NCBI RefSeq assembly: GCF_019316905.1
Contig: NZ_CP079216.1
Location: 744,001-808,000 of the forward strand
Reading direction: 5' to 3'
Origin: Tessaracoccus palaemonis
GTDB taxonomy: Bacteria > Actinomycetota > Actinomycetes > Propionibacteriales > Propionibacteriaceae
DNA: 64,000 bases
The translations under genes and the position numbers were made by a program. Below the pieces are notes generated by a model. It ran no database searches, was not told where the DNA came from, and saw only the letters and a program-made list of their open reading frames with translations. Each line of letters starts with the position of its first letter. The first letter of the stretch is position 1. Shown here one piece after another: positions 18,452 through 24,699 of the stretch.

Positions 18452-18463
18452 ATTGTGTGCAAT
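18452..18463. promoter_or_regulatory. Candidate OhrR-type operator
   Basis: The dyad ATTG-TGTG-CAAT lies directly upstream of the MarR/OhrR-like gene and its ohr partner. It resembles the A/T-rich TTG...CAA dyads bound by OhrR repressors. Because it covers the first possible GTG (18455), translation more likely begins at the GTG at 18473. Binding would repress both genes until an organic peroxide oxidises the regulator. Confidence 0.5.
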
Positions 18464-18472
18464 ACTTCTGAC

Positions 18473-18946
18473 GTGGCAACAGTTGACCAGATGCTCTGCT
18501 TCGCGCTCTACTCCGCGAGTCGCGCGACGACCCAGGCGTACCGTCGCCTGCTCGAGCCCTGGGGGCTGACCTACCCGCAGTACCTGGTGCTCGTCGAGCT
18601 CTGGGATCGGGGGGAGCTGTCGGTCCGCGAGCTGGGCGACGACCTTGGCCTCGACTCGGGGACGCTCTCGCCGCTGCTCAAGCGGATGGAGGTCGCCGGG
18701 TTCGTCACGAGGACCCGACAGGCCGACGACAACCGCGTTGTCGTCGTCGCCCCGACAGCCCGCGCCGAGGAGCTGCGCACCGAGATGCTCGTGGTCCCGA
18801 CGGAGCTCATCCGCTGCACCGGCGTGACCGCCGACGGGATCGCCGACCTCGTCGGCCGACTCCACGAGCTCACCGACAGGCTCGCAACCGCCACATCCAC
18901 TGACTCACCGGAACTGCAGACCGCGGCTCCGTCGAACGAAAGGTGA
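18473..18946 (+). CDS. ohrR: MarR family peroxide regulator, OhrR-like
   Basis: About 157 residues from the chosen GTG at 18473. The signature VDQMLCFALYSASRA, then LTYPQYLVLVELWDRGELSVRELGDDLGLDSGTLSPLLKRME is characteristic of OhrR. The redox cysteine is Cys9 in MLCFALY (counted from this start). Oxidation by organic hydroperoxide releases DNA. It is followed at once by ohr, and the intergenic overlap shows that both are on one transcript. A GTG at 18455 would add six residues but lies in the operator. Confidence 0.9.
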   Translation: MATVDQMLCFALYSASRATTQAYRRLLEPWGLTYPQYLVLVELWDRGELSVRELGDDLGLDSGTLSPLLKRMEVAGFVTRTRQADDNRVVVVAPTARAEELRTEMLVVPTELIRCTGVTADGIADLVGRLHELTDRLATATSTDSPELQTAAPSNER

Positions 18947-18951
18947 CCACC

Positions 18952-19374
18952 ATGCAGGCCATTTACACCATCGAGGCCCTCGCAACCGGCGACGGCCGCA
19001 ACGGCCACGTCGCATCCGCCGACGGGCTGGTCAACACCGACGTGCGCGTCCCCAAGGAGATGGGCGGCACGGGCGGCGCCCCGAACCCCGAGATGCTGTT
19101 CGCCGCCGGCTACGCCGCCTGCTTCCACAGCGCGCTGCAGGCCGTCGCCCGCGCGCAGAAGGTCGCGATCCACGACACCTCCGTCGGCGCCCGCGTCGGC
19201 ATCGGCTCCAACGGCCAGGGCGGCTTCCAGCTCGCCGTCGACCTCGAGGTCGTCATCCCCGACGTGCCCAAGGAGCAGGCCCAGGCGCTGGCCGACGCCG
19301 CCCACCAGGTGTGCCCCTACTCCAACGCGACCCGCGGCAACATCGAGGTGAACGTCACCGTCTCCGACGACTGA
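18952..19374 (+). CDS. ohr: Organic hydroperoxide resistance protein Ohr
   Basis: Ohr reduces organic hydroperoxides with a pair of cysteines. From the ATG at 18952 the protein has 140 residues with Cys57 in AACFHSAL and Cys121 in HQVCPYSNATRGN, both conserved. The start was chosen because GAAAGG lies 8 nt upstream (18938-18943) and MQAIYT is the normal N-terminus; a GTG at 18943 overlaps the stop of the regulator. Its partner ohrR precedes it and a hairpin terminator follows. Confidence 0.95.
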   Translation: MQAIYTIEALATGDGRNGHVASADGLVNTDVRVPKEMGGTGGAPNPEMLFAAGYAACFHSALQAVARAQKVAIHDTSVGARVGIGSNGQGGFQLAVDLEVVIPDVPKEQAQALADAAHQVCPYSNATRGNIEVNVTVSDD

Positions 19375-19390
19375 CCCCTCGCACCGCACG

Positions 19391-19428
19391 ACCGGCCATG
19401 CCGGGTCCACCGACCCGGCATGGCCGGT
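19391..19428 (+). terminator. Hairpin terminator after ohr
   Basis: A perfect 16-bp stem (ACCGGCCATGCCGGGT with its complement) with a 6-base loop lies 16 bp after the ohr stop. There is no long T run, which is common for actinobacterial terminators. Confidence 0.8.
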
Positions 19429-19459
19429 TCCGTGTCCGCGGACGGTAAGCTGTCCCCTC

Positions 19460-20533
19460 GTGGCACTCACTATCGGAATCGTCGGCCTCCCCAACGCCGG
19501 CAAGTCGACCCTGTTCAACGCGCTGACCCGCAACGACGTCCTCGCGGCGAACTACCCGTTCGCGACGATCGAGCCGAACGTCGGCGTCGTCGGCGTCCCC
19601 GACGAGCGCCTCCCCGCGCTCGCGAGAGTGTTCAGCTCCGAGCGCATCGTGCCCGCCACCGTGAGCTTCGTCGACATCGCCGGCATCGTGAAGGGCGCCT
19701 CGCAGGGCGAGGGTATGGGCAACGCCTTCCTCGCCAACATCCGTGAGGCCGACGCCATCTGCCAGGTCACGCGCGTCTTCGACGACGAGGACGTCACGCA
19801 CGTCGACGGCAAGGTCGACCCCGCCAGCGACATCGACACCATCACCACCGAGCTGATCCTCGCCGACCTCGCCACCGTCGAGAAGGCGCTGCCGCGCATC
19901 GAGAAGGAGGCGCGGATCAAGAAGGAGTCGCAGCCCAAGGCCGCCGCCTTCAAGGAGGCGAAGGACGCCCTCGAGTCCGGCAAGGGCGTCCGTACCGCGG
20001 GCCTGGATCTCGAGCCCCTCTACGAGCTGCACCTCCTCACGGCGAAGCCCTACCTGTACGTCTTCAACTGCGACCAGGACGAGCTGGTCGACGAGGACCT
20101 GAAGGCCAGGATGCGCGACCTCGTCGCGCCCAACGAGGCGATCTTCCTCGACGCGAAGTTCGAGTCCGAGCTCGTCGAGATGGATGCGGACGAGGCCCGC
20201 GACTTCCTCGCCGAGATGGGTGTCGAGGAGCCCGGCCTCGACGTGCTCGCGCGCGTCGGCTACGACACGCTGGGCCTGCAGAGCTACCTGACCGCCGGTC
20301 CCAAGGAGGCCCGCGGCTGGACGATCAGGAAGGGCGCCACCGCGCCCGAGGCCGCCGGCGTCATCCACACGGACTTCCAGAAGGGCTTCATCAAGGCAGA
20401 GGTCGTCAGCTTCGACGACCTCGTCGCCGCAGGCTCGATGGCGGCCGCCAAGTCGGCCGGCAAGGTCCGCCTCGAGGGCAAGGACTACGTCATGGCCGAC
20501 GGCGACGTGGTGGAGTTCCGGTTTAACGTCTAG
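19460..20533 (+). CDS. ychF: Redox-regulated ATPase / GTPase YchF (Obg family)
   Basis: A 357-residue P-loop protein that binds ATP in preference to GTP and associates with ribosomes. The P-loop GLPNAGKST is at residues 9-17, DIAG is the switch motif, and the G4 motif is the divergent NCDQDE. A coiled-coil insertion covers about 130-200 and the TGS domain ends in VVEFRFNV. The last 26 bp recur at 21812-21837, so the current 3' end may come from an inserted element. The start is the GTG at 19460. Confidence 0.96.
   Translation: MALTIGIVGLPNAGKSTLFNALTRNDVLAANYPFATIEPNVGVVGVPDERLPALARVFSSERIVPATVSFVDIAGIVKGASQGEGMGNAFLANIREADAICQVTRVFDDEDVTHVDGKVDPASDIDTITTELILADLATVEKALPRIEKEARIKKESQPKAAAFKEAKDALESGKGVRTAGLDLEPLYELHLLTAKPYLYVFNCDQDELVDEDLKARMRDLVAPNEAIFLDAKFESELVEMDADEARDFLAEMGVEEPGLDVLARVGYDTLGLQSYLTAGPKEARGWTIRKGATAPEAAGVIHTDFQKGFIKAEVVSFDDLVAAGSMAAAKSAGKVRLEGKDYVMADGDVVEFRFNV
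20506..20531. other. Left boundary repeat of the ychF-linked insertion (attL-like)
   Basis: These 26 bp form the end of ychF (beginning CGTGGTGGAGTTCCG and ending AACGTCT). They match 21812-21837 at 24 of 26 positions; the two differences are synonymous third-position changes. This is the pattern left when an element integrates in the 3' end of a gene and restores it. Confidence 0.75.
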
Positions 20534-20566
20534 CGGCTGCCTCCCTGATGCCCTACCTTGACGGAA

Positions 20567-20581
20567 GGTCGGTCTCCGACC
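20567..20581 (+). terminator. Short hairpin after the present ychF stop
   Basis: A 6-bp perfect stem (GGTCGG/CCGACC) with a 3-base loop follows ychF inside the insertion. It is weak compared with the longer hairpin beyond the right boundary, and may or may not end transcription. Confidence 0.3.
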
Positions 20582-20629
20582 GGTTGCGACGATAGGGGCC
20601 GACAACTGCGGGAGCGTGGAGCTAGCGAT

Positions 20630-21442
20630 ATGATCCCAACTATGAAAGACATGCCGTGGCGACGCGCCATTCTCAAGGTAGTGTCGGAGGCCACGGAGCC
20701 TCTGCATTACGCCGAGATTGCTCAGCGGATACTGGACAACGGCCTGCGTGGTGAAGGCGGAGCTACTCCAGCTGCGACCGTTGCGGCCACCATCTCAATG
20801 TACCTGCAGAATGACCTCGTTCGCGTAGACAGGGGTGTCTACGCATTGGCTTCCTCGTCGCCGACCCCGGTGAGCCCCAAGGGTGCCGACCGTCCAGTCT
20901 CTTCGAGCAGCGAGGGATCAGCGGCTACCGAAGTCGATGCGGAAGACACAGGCTTCCTGAACGCTTTCGGTATGTTCTGGCGTCGCGAGGAGGTCGATTG
21001 GGAGCAGCGCGGACAGTCGCTTCTCGGTGCTCAGCTGAAGGCAGCGCAGCCGATCAACTTTGCTGATCAGGTCGGGGTCTACATCCTATATTCTGGTGAC
21101 CGTGTCATCTATGTAGGTCGCATCACCGAGCCCCGACTCGGACCCCGTCTCTGGGACCACACACGTGACCGGTTGACTGGTCGCTGGGACAGATTTTCGT
21201 GGTTCGGCGTCCGGGCGGTCGCTGATGACGGCAGTCTCGGTCAGGTCCCAGCAGGCAACTTCGCCGTCGATATGCTCGTAGCCACGATGGAGGCACTGCT
21301 GATCGAGGGGCTGGAACCCCCGCAGAATAGGCGCCGCGGCGACGGATTTAGCGCCACGGAGTTTATTCAGACTGTGGATCCTCAGATTGAACGCCGACGC
21401 GCACAGCAGTTCTTTCAGCGCCTTACCGGTGGGGAGCAATGA
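20630..21442 (+). CDS. HARE-HTH and GIY-YIG nuclease domain protein
   Basis: A 270-residue protein. Residues about 8-74 form a HARE-HTH (HB1/ASXL) winged helix with LHYAEIAQRIL and GATPAATVAATIS. A Ser-rich linker (about 75-105) follows. Residues about 147-240 form a GIY-YIG nuclease: GVYILY at 149-154, YVGR at 161-164, Arg173 and His177 in GPRLWDHTRDR, and the metal ligand Glu221 in MEALLIEGLEPPQN. All catalytic positions are intact. The ATG at 20630 has GGAG 9 nt upstream. HARE domains are known from restriction systems and chromatin proteins, so a DNA-targeting or defence role is possible but unproven. AT-richer than the neighbours. Confidence 0.8.
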   Translation: MIPTMKDMPWRRAILKVVSEATEPLHYAEIAQRILDNGLRGEGGATPAATVAATISMYLQNDLVRVDRGVYALASSSPTPVSPKGADRPVSSSSEGSAATEVDAEDTGFLNAFGMFWRREEVDWEQRGQSLLGAQLKAAQPINFADQVGVYILYSGDRVIYVGRITEPRLGPRLWDHTRDRLTGRWDRFSWFGVRAVADDGSLGQVPAGNFAVDMLVATMEALLIEGLEPPQNRRRGDGFSATEFIQTVDPQIERRRAQQFFQRLTGGEQ

Positions 21443-21811
21443 CGGTCTCCGTGGTCGTAGGGTTGCGGCGCGTCCAGTTCACCCCGGATTGACACAGCTG
21501 ACGCTGACGGAGGTCAACTCCTCTGACTCAGAGAGCAGCTGTCGCGCGCTCTCGTCCATCCGCGCTCTGACTTCGAGCGAGCGCTCGTCGATCCAGAGTC
21601 TTTCAAGGTGGGTGAGGCCGGTGGGATGACGTCAGTTTCACAAGCATGTGGTCGCGCACCGCGCGTTGTGTACGAGGTCCAGGAGGATGAGCTGCTGGTT
21701 CTTGTGCTGCGCGCCGGGCACCGCCGCGACCCCTACCGATGATCCGATGCGTCTGCCACTCTTACCCAAAGATGCTCACGGATGCCCAGCAAATGCTCAC
21801 AACGCGCGGAG
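21443..21811. other. Degraded segment of the insertion
   Basis: No complete gene. On the minus strand 21479-21631 is open and ends with a clean stop after SVSCVNPG; it reads like a protein C-terminus (ERLWIDERSLEVRARMDES) but has no start codon in its first half. The plus strand has the toxin fragment at 21662-21742. These look like leftovers of accessory genes. Confidence 0.4.
21662..21742 (+). pseudogene. C-terminal fragment of a RelE/ParE-family toxin
   Basis: The frame reads RVVYEVQEDELLVLVLRAGH followed by RRDPYR and a stop, which is the typical last beta strands and C-terminus of RelE toxins (YRVVYEV...VGHRRDVY). No N-terminus, start codon or antitoxin gene is present upstream. It is too short to act as a toxin. 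It marks the former presence of a toxin-antitoxin module in the insertion. Confidence 0.6.
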
Positions 21812-21837
21812 CGTGGTGGAGTTCCGCTTCAACGTCT
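21812..21837. other. Right boundary repeat (attR-like copy of the ychF 3' end)
   Basis: A second copy of the last 26 bp of ychF, encoding VVEFRFNV and a stop in a frame that has no gene before it. Two of 26 bases differ from the copy in ychF. It is followed at 21850 by a strong hairpin, as expected if this was the original end of ychF. Confidence 0.75.
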
Positions 21838-21849
21838 GATCTTGCCGTC

Positions 21850-21882
21850 GCGGCGAGGTGAAGGCCCCGAACGCCTCGCCGC
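21850..21882 (+). terminator. Displaced original ychF terminator (candidate)
   Basis: A perfect 9-bp stem (GCGGCGAGG/CCTCGCCGC) with a 15-base loop lies 12 bp after the second ychF end. With no gene directly before it, the simplest reading is that it terminated ychF before the insertion. Confidence 0.6.
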
Positions 21883-21924
21883 TCTGTGCCGAGCCACAGT
21901 GTCCGAGGTGCGCAGTACCGTCGG

Positions 21925-22163
21925 ATGATGAGTGTGCACTTCTACACCGCGACCAGCCTCGACGGGTTCATCGCCACGCCCGAGCACTCTGTGGACTGGC
22001 TACTTTCGCAGGCCTTCGCCGAAGCAGGCCCTATGAAACCATGCCGAGTTCCTCATCGGGATCGGTGCGCTCGTCATGGGGCTGGAAACATGGGAGTGGG
22101 TGCGTGGAGCCGGGGAGAAGTGGTCAAAGTGAGGCGCCGTCGTTCGTGCTGACACGTCGCGAG
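21925..22163 (+). pseudogene. Decayed RibD-C/dihydrofolate reductase-like gene
   Basis: The N-terminus MSVHFYTATSLDGFIATPEH and DWLL match small bacterial dihydrofolate-reductase-like proteins. Near 22036 an extra A shifts the frame: after it, the sequence continues in another frame as HAEFLIGIGALVMGLETWEWV. A second shift near 22125-22131 leads to EAPSFVLTRRE. The C-terminal half of the family is missing and replaced by unrelated sequence. At least two frameshifts plus truncation mean that it cannot make a working enzyme. Confidence 0.75.
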
Positions 22164-22332
22164 GACGACCCTCACCAAGGCCGAGAACTTCACTGTCAAG
22201 GTGCCGGCCTCGAAGGTCGGCGTCGCCATCAACCCGACGATGCGCGTGTCGTACACGCCGGACTCGAAGACGTCGAAGCACACGTCCAAGGGCCACGTCG
22301 TGGTGAAGTCGTCGCTGAAGGTCCGCCGCTGA
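22153..22332 (+). pseudogene. C-terminal fragment of an unrecognised, probably secreted protein
   Basis: An open stretch of 59 codons with strong high-GC codon bias encodes a Lys/Ser/Thr/Val-rich tail (TKAENFTVKVPASKVGVAIN to the terminal SSLKVRR) and then a stop. There is no start codon or upstream domain; it begins inside the end of the decayed reductase gene. A strong hairpin terminator follows at 22372, so this is likely the true 3' end of a gene whose front was deleted. Family not recognised. Confidence 0.5.
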
Positions 22333-22371
22333 CGCGACGGTCACCGTCGGCCGAAGGCTGACATCTGATTC

Positions 22372-22410
22372 CCACGGGGTGGGCGGCGCTGCCGCCCACC
22401 CCGTGGTTTC
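22372..22410 (+). terminator. Strong hairpin terminator
   Basis: A perfect 16-bp stem (CCACGGGGTGGGCGGC and its complement) with the loop GCT, followed by TTTC. It lies 39 bp after the orphan gene fragment ending at 22332. Confidence 0.85.
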
Positions 22411-22417
22411 TCTCGGT

Positions 22418-22433
22418 ATGTGATCGTTCACAT
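22418..22433. promoter_or_regulatory. Candidate LacI-family operator before the GH43 gene
   Basis: The palindrome ATGTGA-TCGT-TCACAT is symmetrical over 16 bp apart from its centre and lies about 110 bp upstream of the GH43 start. Its size and central CG resemble LacI/GalR-family operators that control sugar use. The half sites also resemble CRP boxes, but the 4-base spacer is too short for the usual 6. No LacI gene is in the window. Confidence 0.5.
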
Positions 22434-22541
22434 TTTTGCGCCCCCGCGCTGGTCCGAGTCGGGGCCTTCGCCTACTGTGGATGCTGTGCGACCGGGATTC
22501 CGGATCGCCGGACCCGACTCTCACCGCTGAGGAGCACACCT

Positions 22542-23558
22542 GTGGCCACGGACCTGAACGTCAACCCCATCGTCCTGCAGCGCGCCGATCCGTGCGTCCT
22601 GCGCCACGACGGGCAGTACTACTTCACCGGTTCCTACCCGCTCTACGACCGCATCGTGCTGCGCCGAGCCGCGCGGCTCGATGACCTCCAGTCGGCCGAC
22701 GAGGTCACCATCTGGACCAAGCACGAGTCGGGGCCGCAGTCGCAGCTGATCTGGGCTCCAGAGATCCACCGCGTGGGCGACGCCTGGTACATCTACTACG
22801 CGGCGGCGCCGAACACGGACGGAACCGCCGACGCTCCGGGCGCCGACGAGACCTTCAACCACCGCGTCTTCGTGCTCGAGTGCACCGACGACGACCCCCT
22901 GACTGGAACCTGGGTCGAGAAGGGACAGGTCAACACGGGCTGGGAGTCGTTCGCACTGGACGCCACCTCGTTCGTGCACCGTGGCGAGCAGTACCTCGTC
23001 TGGGCGCAGCAGGACGTTGCCGTCAAGGGCCACTCCAACCTCTACATCGCGCGCATGGAGAACCCCTGGACGCTCGCGACCGATGCCGTGATGCTCTGCA
23101 AGCCCGAGTACGACTGGGAGATCGTCACGTTCTGGGTCGCCGAAGGGCCGTCTGTCCTCATCCGCGACGGCAAGGTTTTCCTGACCTACAGCGCGTCGGG
23201 CACCGGCATCGAGTACGCGATGGGCGTGCTCACCGCCGACGCCGACGCGGACCTCCTCGATCCGGCGTCGTGGACCAAGAGCCCCGACCCGGTCTTCGCC
23301 TCCGACCCCGAAGTCGGCATCTACGGGCCCGGTCACAACAGCTTCACCGAGACCGCCGACGGGCAGACCGTGCTCGTGTACCACGCCCGCACCTACACCG
23401 AACTCGTCGGCGATCCCCTCTGGGAGCCGAACCGCCAGGCCTGCGCCCAGATCCTGCCGTTCGACGCCGATGGGAACCCCGTCTGGGGCACGCCGATCCC
23501 TCTGACGCGACCGGCCCCGACATCGGTCGACGTCCTCGGCCTCGACGGCAGCTTCTGA
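22542..23558 (+). CDS. Glycoside hydrolase family 43 protein (alpha-L-arabinofuranosidase or beta-xylosidase type)
   Basis: A 338-residue, five-bladed propeller glycosidase without signal peptide, so it acts on imported oligosaccharides. Catalytic residues by position: base Asp16 in RADPCVL, pKa-modulating Asp139 in ALDATSFVH and acid Glu200 in WVAEGPSVL. QLIWAPEIHRVGDAWYIYYA is a GH43 hallmark. The GTG at 22542 has AGGAG 7 nt upstream. No transporter or other sugar gene is beside it, which is unusual; the LacI-type palindrome upstream suggests sugar control from a distant regulator. Confidence 0.87.
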   Translation: MATDLNVNPIVLQRADPCVLRHDGQYYFTGSYPLYDRIVLRRAARLDDLQSADEVTIWTKHESGPQSQLIWAPEIHRVGDAWYIYYAAAPNTDGTADAPGADETFNHRVFVLECTDDDPLTGTWVEKGQVNTGWESFALDATSFVHRGEQYLVWAQQDVAVKGHSNLYIARMENPWTLATDAVMLCKPEYDWEIVTFWVAEGPSVLIRDGKVFLTYSASGTGIEYAMGVLTADADADLLDPASWTKSPDPVFASDPEVGIYGPGHNSFTETADGQTVLVYHARTYTELVGDPLWEPNRQACAQILPFDADGNPVWGTPIPLTRPAPTSVDVLGLDGSF

Positions 23559-23597
23559 CACCAGGACCCTTACCGATCCGCCGGAGCCCCGAGCCCG

Positions 23598-23666
23598 GCA
23601 CAACTGTGGCCAGAGCCGCAGCACTCTCGTTATTTCCGAGTGCTGCGGCTCTGGCCACTTTTGTGC
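23598..23666. repeat. Intergenic palindrome between convergent genes
   Basis: Arms of about 32 bases, sharing GTGGCCAGAGCCGCAGCACT exactly, flank a short A/T-rich loop (TTATTTC). The outer ends GCACAA/TTGTGC also pair. It lies between the convergent GH43 and GNAT genes and could end transcripts from both sides. The design differs from the GACGCCA elements because each arm is one long word and not repeated units. Confidence 0.75.
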
Positions 23667-23731
23667 ACGGAAGTGGAAGGTGAAGAGGGCGGGAAGGGAT
23701 GGTGATGGGTCGTAGAGGGTGGCGGGGGAGG

Positions 23732-24151
23732 TCAGCTGGACTTCAGGAACGCCCGCAGCGGGTGCTCCAGGATGCCGATGTCGCGGAAGCCCATCTGCTG
23801 GTAGAACTCGCTCTGCCGGGACCGCTCATCGGTGAGGAGCACCTTCCGCCGCACGCCCGCGTAGGGCTCGAAGACGCGTTCGAACAGGGCCCGCCCCAGA
23901 CCCGCGTGGCGGTGCGAGGGTGCGACCAGGATGTCCTGCAGGAACACGACCGTCAGTCCGTCGCCGACGACGCGGGCCAGCCCCACGAGTCGGCCGTCCT
24001 CGCGTGCGCAGACGACCCGGAGCGACCGGCGCAGCGCGTCCTGCAGCCTCGACGGCTCCCGGGTGTACATGTTCCACCCGACGCTTCCGTAGAGCTCCAC
24101 GAGCTCGGCCGCCGACGGAAGATCATGATCTGTCAGTTCGATGTCCCCCAT
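23732..24151 (-). CDS. GNAT family N-acetyltransferase
   Basis: A 139-residue single GNAT domain. The acetyl-CoA loop is HRHAGLGRALFERVF (about 85-99), preceded by VVFLQDILVAPS and followed by the C-terminal YQQMGF. The start MGDIELTD at 24151 is preferred; an upstream in-frame ATG at 24172 adds seven residues. Substrate unknown. Confidence 0.88.
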   Translation of the reverse strand: MGDIELTDHDLPSAAELVELYGSVGWNMYTREPSRLQDALRRSLRVVCAREDGRLVGLARVVGDGLTVVFLQDILVAPSHRHAGLGRALFERVFEPYAGVRRKVLLTDERSRQSEFYQQMGFRDIGILEHPLRAFLKSS

Positions 24152-24231
24152 GGGCCGAGCATAGGGCCACACCTGTTCGCGACGGTCGGCCTTGAGGGCG
24201 GCTGGCCGTCGCGGTGCGGGAGGATTGTCGC

Positions 24232-24699
24232 GTGACGATCGGGATCACGGCCTACCGACCTCAGGACGCTGCCCTCACCCGCGACCTGTTCCAGGCGGCC
24301 ATCCGCGGTACCGCCTCTCGGGACTACACGCCCGAGCAGGTGGTGGTGTGGTCGCGCGTCGACGACCTCGGCCTCTGGAACGACAACCGGATGAAGGCGC
24401 ACTGCCTGATCGCCCGCATCGACGGGGTGCCCGCGGGGTTCACCGAGATCGACGACGAGGCCTACCTCAACATGATGTTCGTCGACCCACGCTTCGCCGG
24501 CCGGGGAGTGGCCACGGCCCTGCTACAGGTGGCACTCGGCCTCGTCGACCCGACGGCGACCGTCACCGCCCGCGCAAGCCTGACCGCACGGCCGTTCTTC
24601 GAGGCCCGCGGCTTCCGCGTCGACGCGGAGCACCACCCGGTGATCAGGGGCGTGCGGCTCACGAACTTCTCCGTCAGCCTCGCTCCGCGCGGGAGATGA
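24232..24699 (+). CDS. GNAT family N-acetyltransferase
   Basis: A 155-residue GNAT protein with the acetyl-CoA motif FAGRGVATALLQVAL, preceded by AYLNMMFVDPR and followed by FFEARGF. The pattern resembles putative acetyltransferases of the YafP type. The GTG at 24232 has GGGAGG 8 nt upstream, so it is preferred over the GTG at 24214. Its last 26 nt overlap the end of the convergent MFS gene. Substrate unknown. Confidence 0.88.
   Translation: MTIGITAYRPQDAALTRDLFQAAIRGTASRDYTPEQVVVWSRVDDLGLWNDNRMKAHCLIARIDGVPAGFTEIDDEAYLNMMFVDPRFAGRGVATALLQVALGLVDPTATVTARASLTARPFFEARGFRVDAEHHPVIRGVRLTNFSVSLAPRGR

Larger units (their letters stand above)
20506..21837. mobile_element. Small genomic insertion at the 3' end of ychF
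   Basis: The duplicated ychF end brackets about 1.3 kb that is AT-richer than its surroundings. It contains one complete gene (HARE-HTH/GIY-YIG nuclease), a RelE-like toxin C-terminal fragment and an open fragment on the minus strand. No integrase or transposase is present, so it is a remnant or is mobilised in trans. The hairpin expected after ychF lies beyond the right repeat at 21850-21882, which supports insertion after that arrangement existed. Confidence 0.7.

Noticed and set aside
21648-21839. A 63-codon plus-strand gene ending in VVEFRFNV
   Set aside because: Only its last codons are meaningful, being the copied end of ychF; the rest runs in the wrong frame over the RelE remnant.
22418-22433. 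CRP/GlxR-type binding site
   Set aside because: Half sites TGTGA/TCACA match, but the 4-bp spacer is not the 6 bp needed; a LacI-type site fits better.
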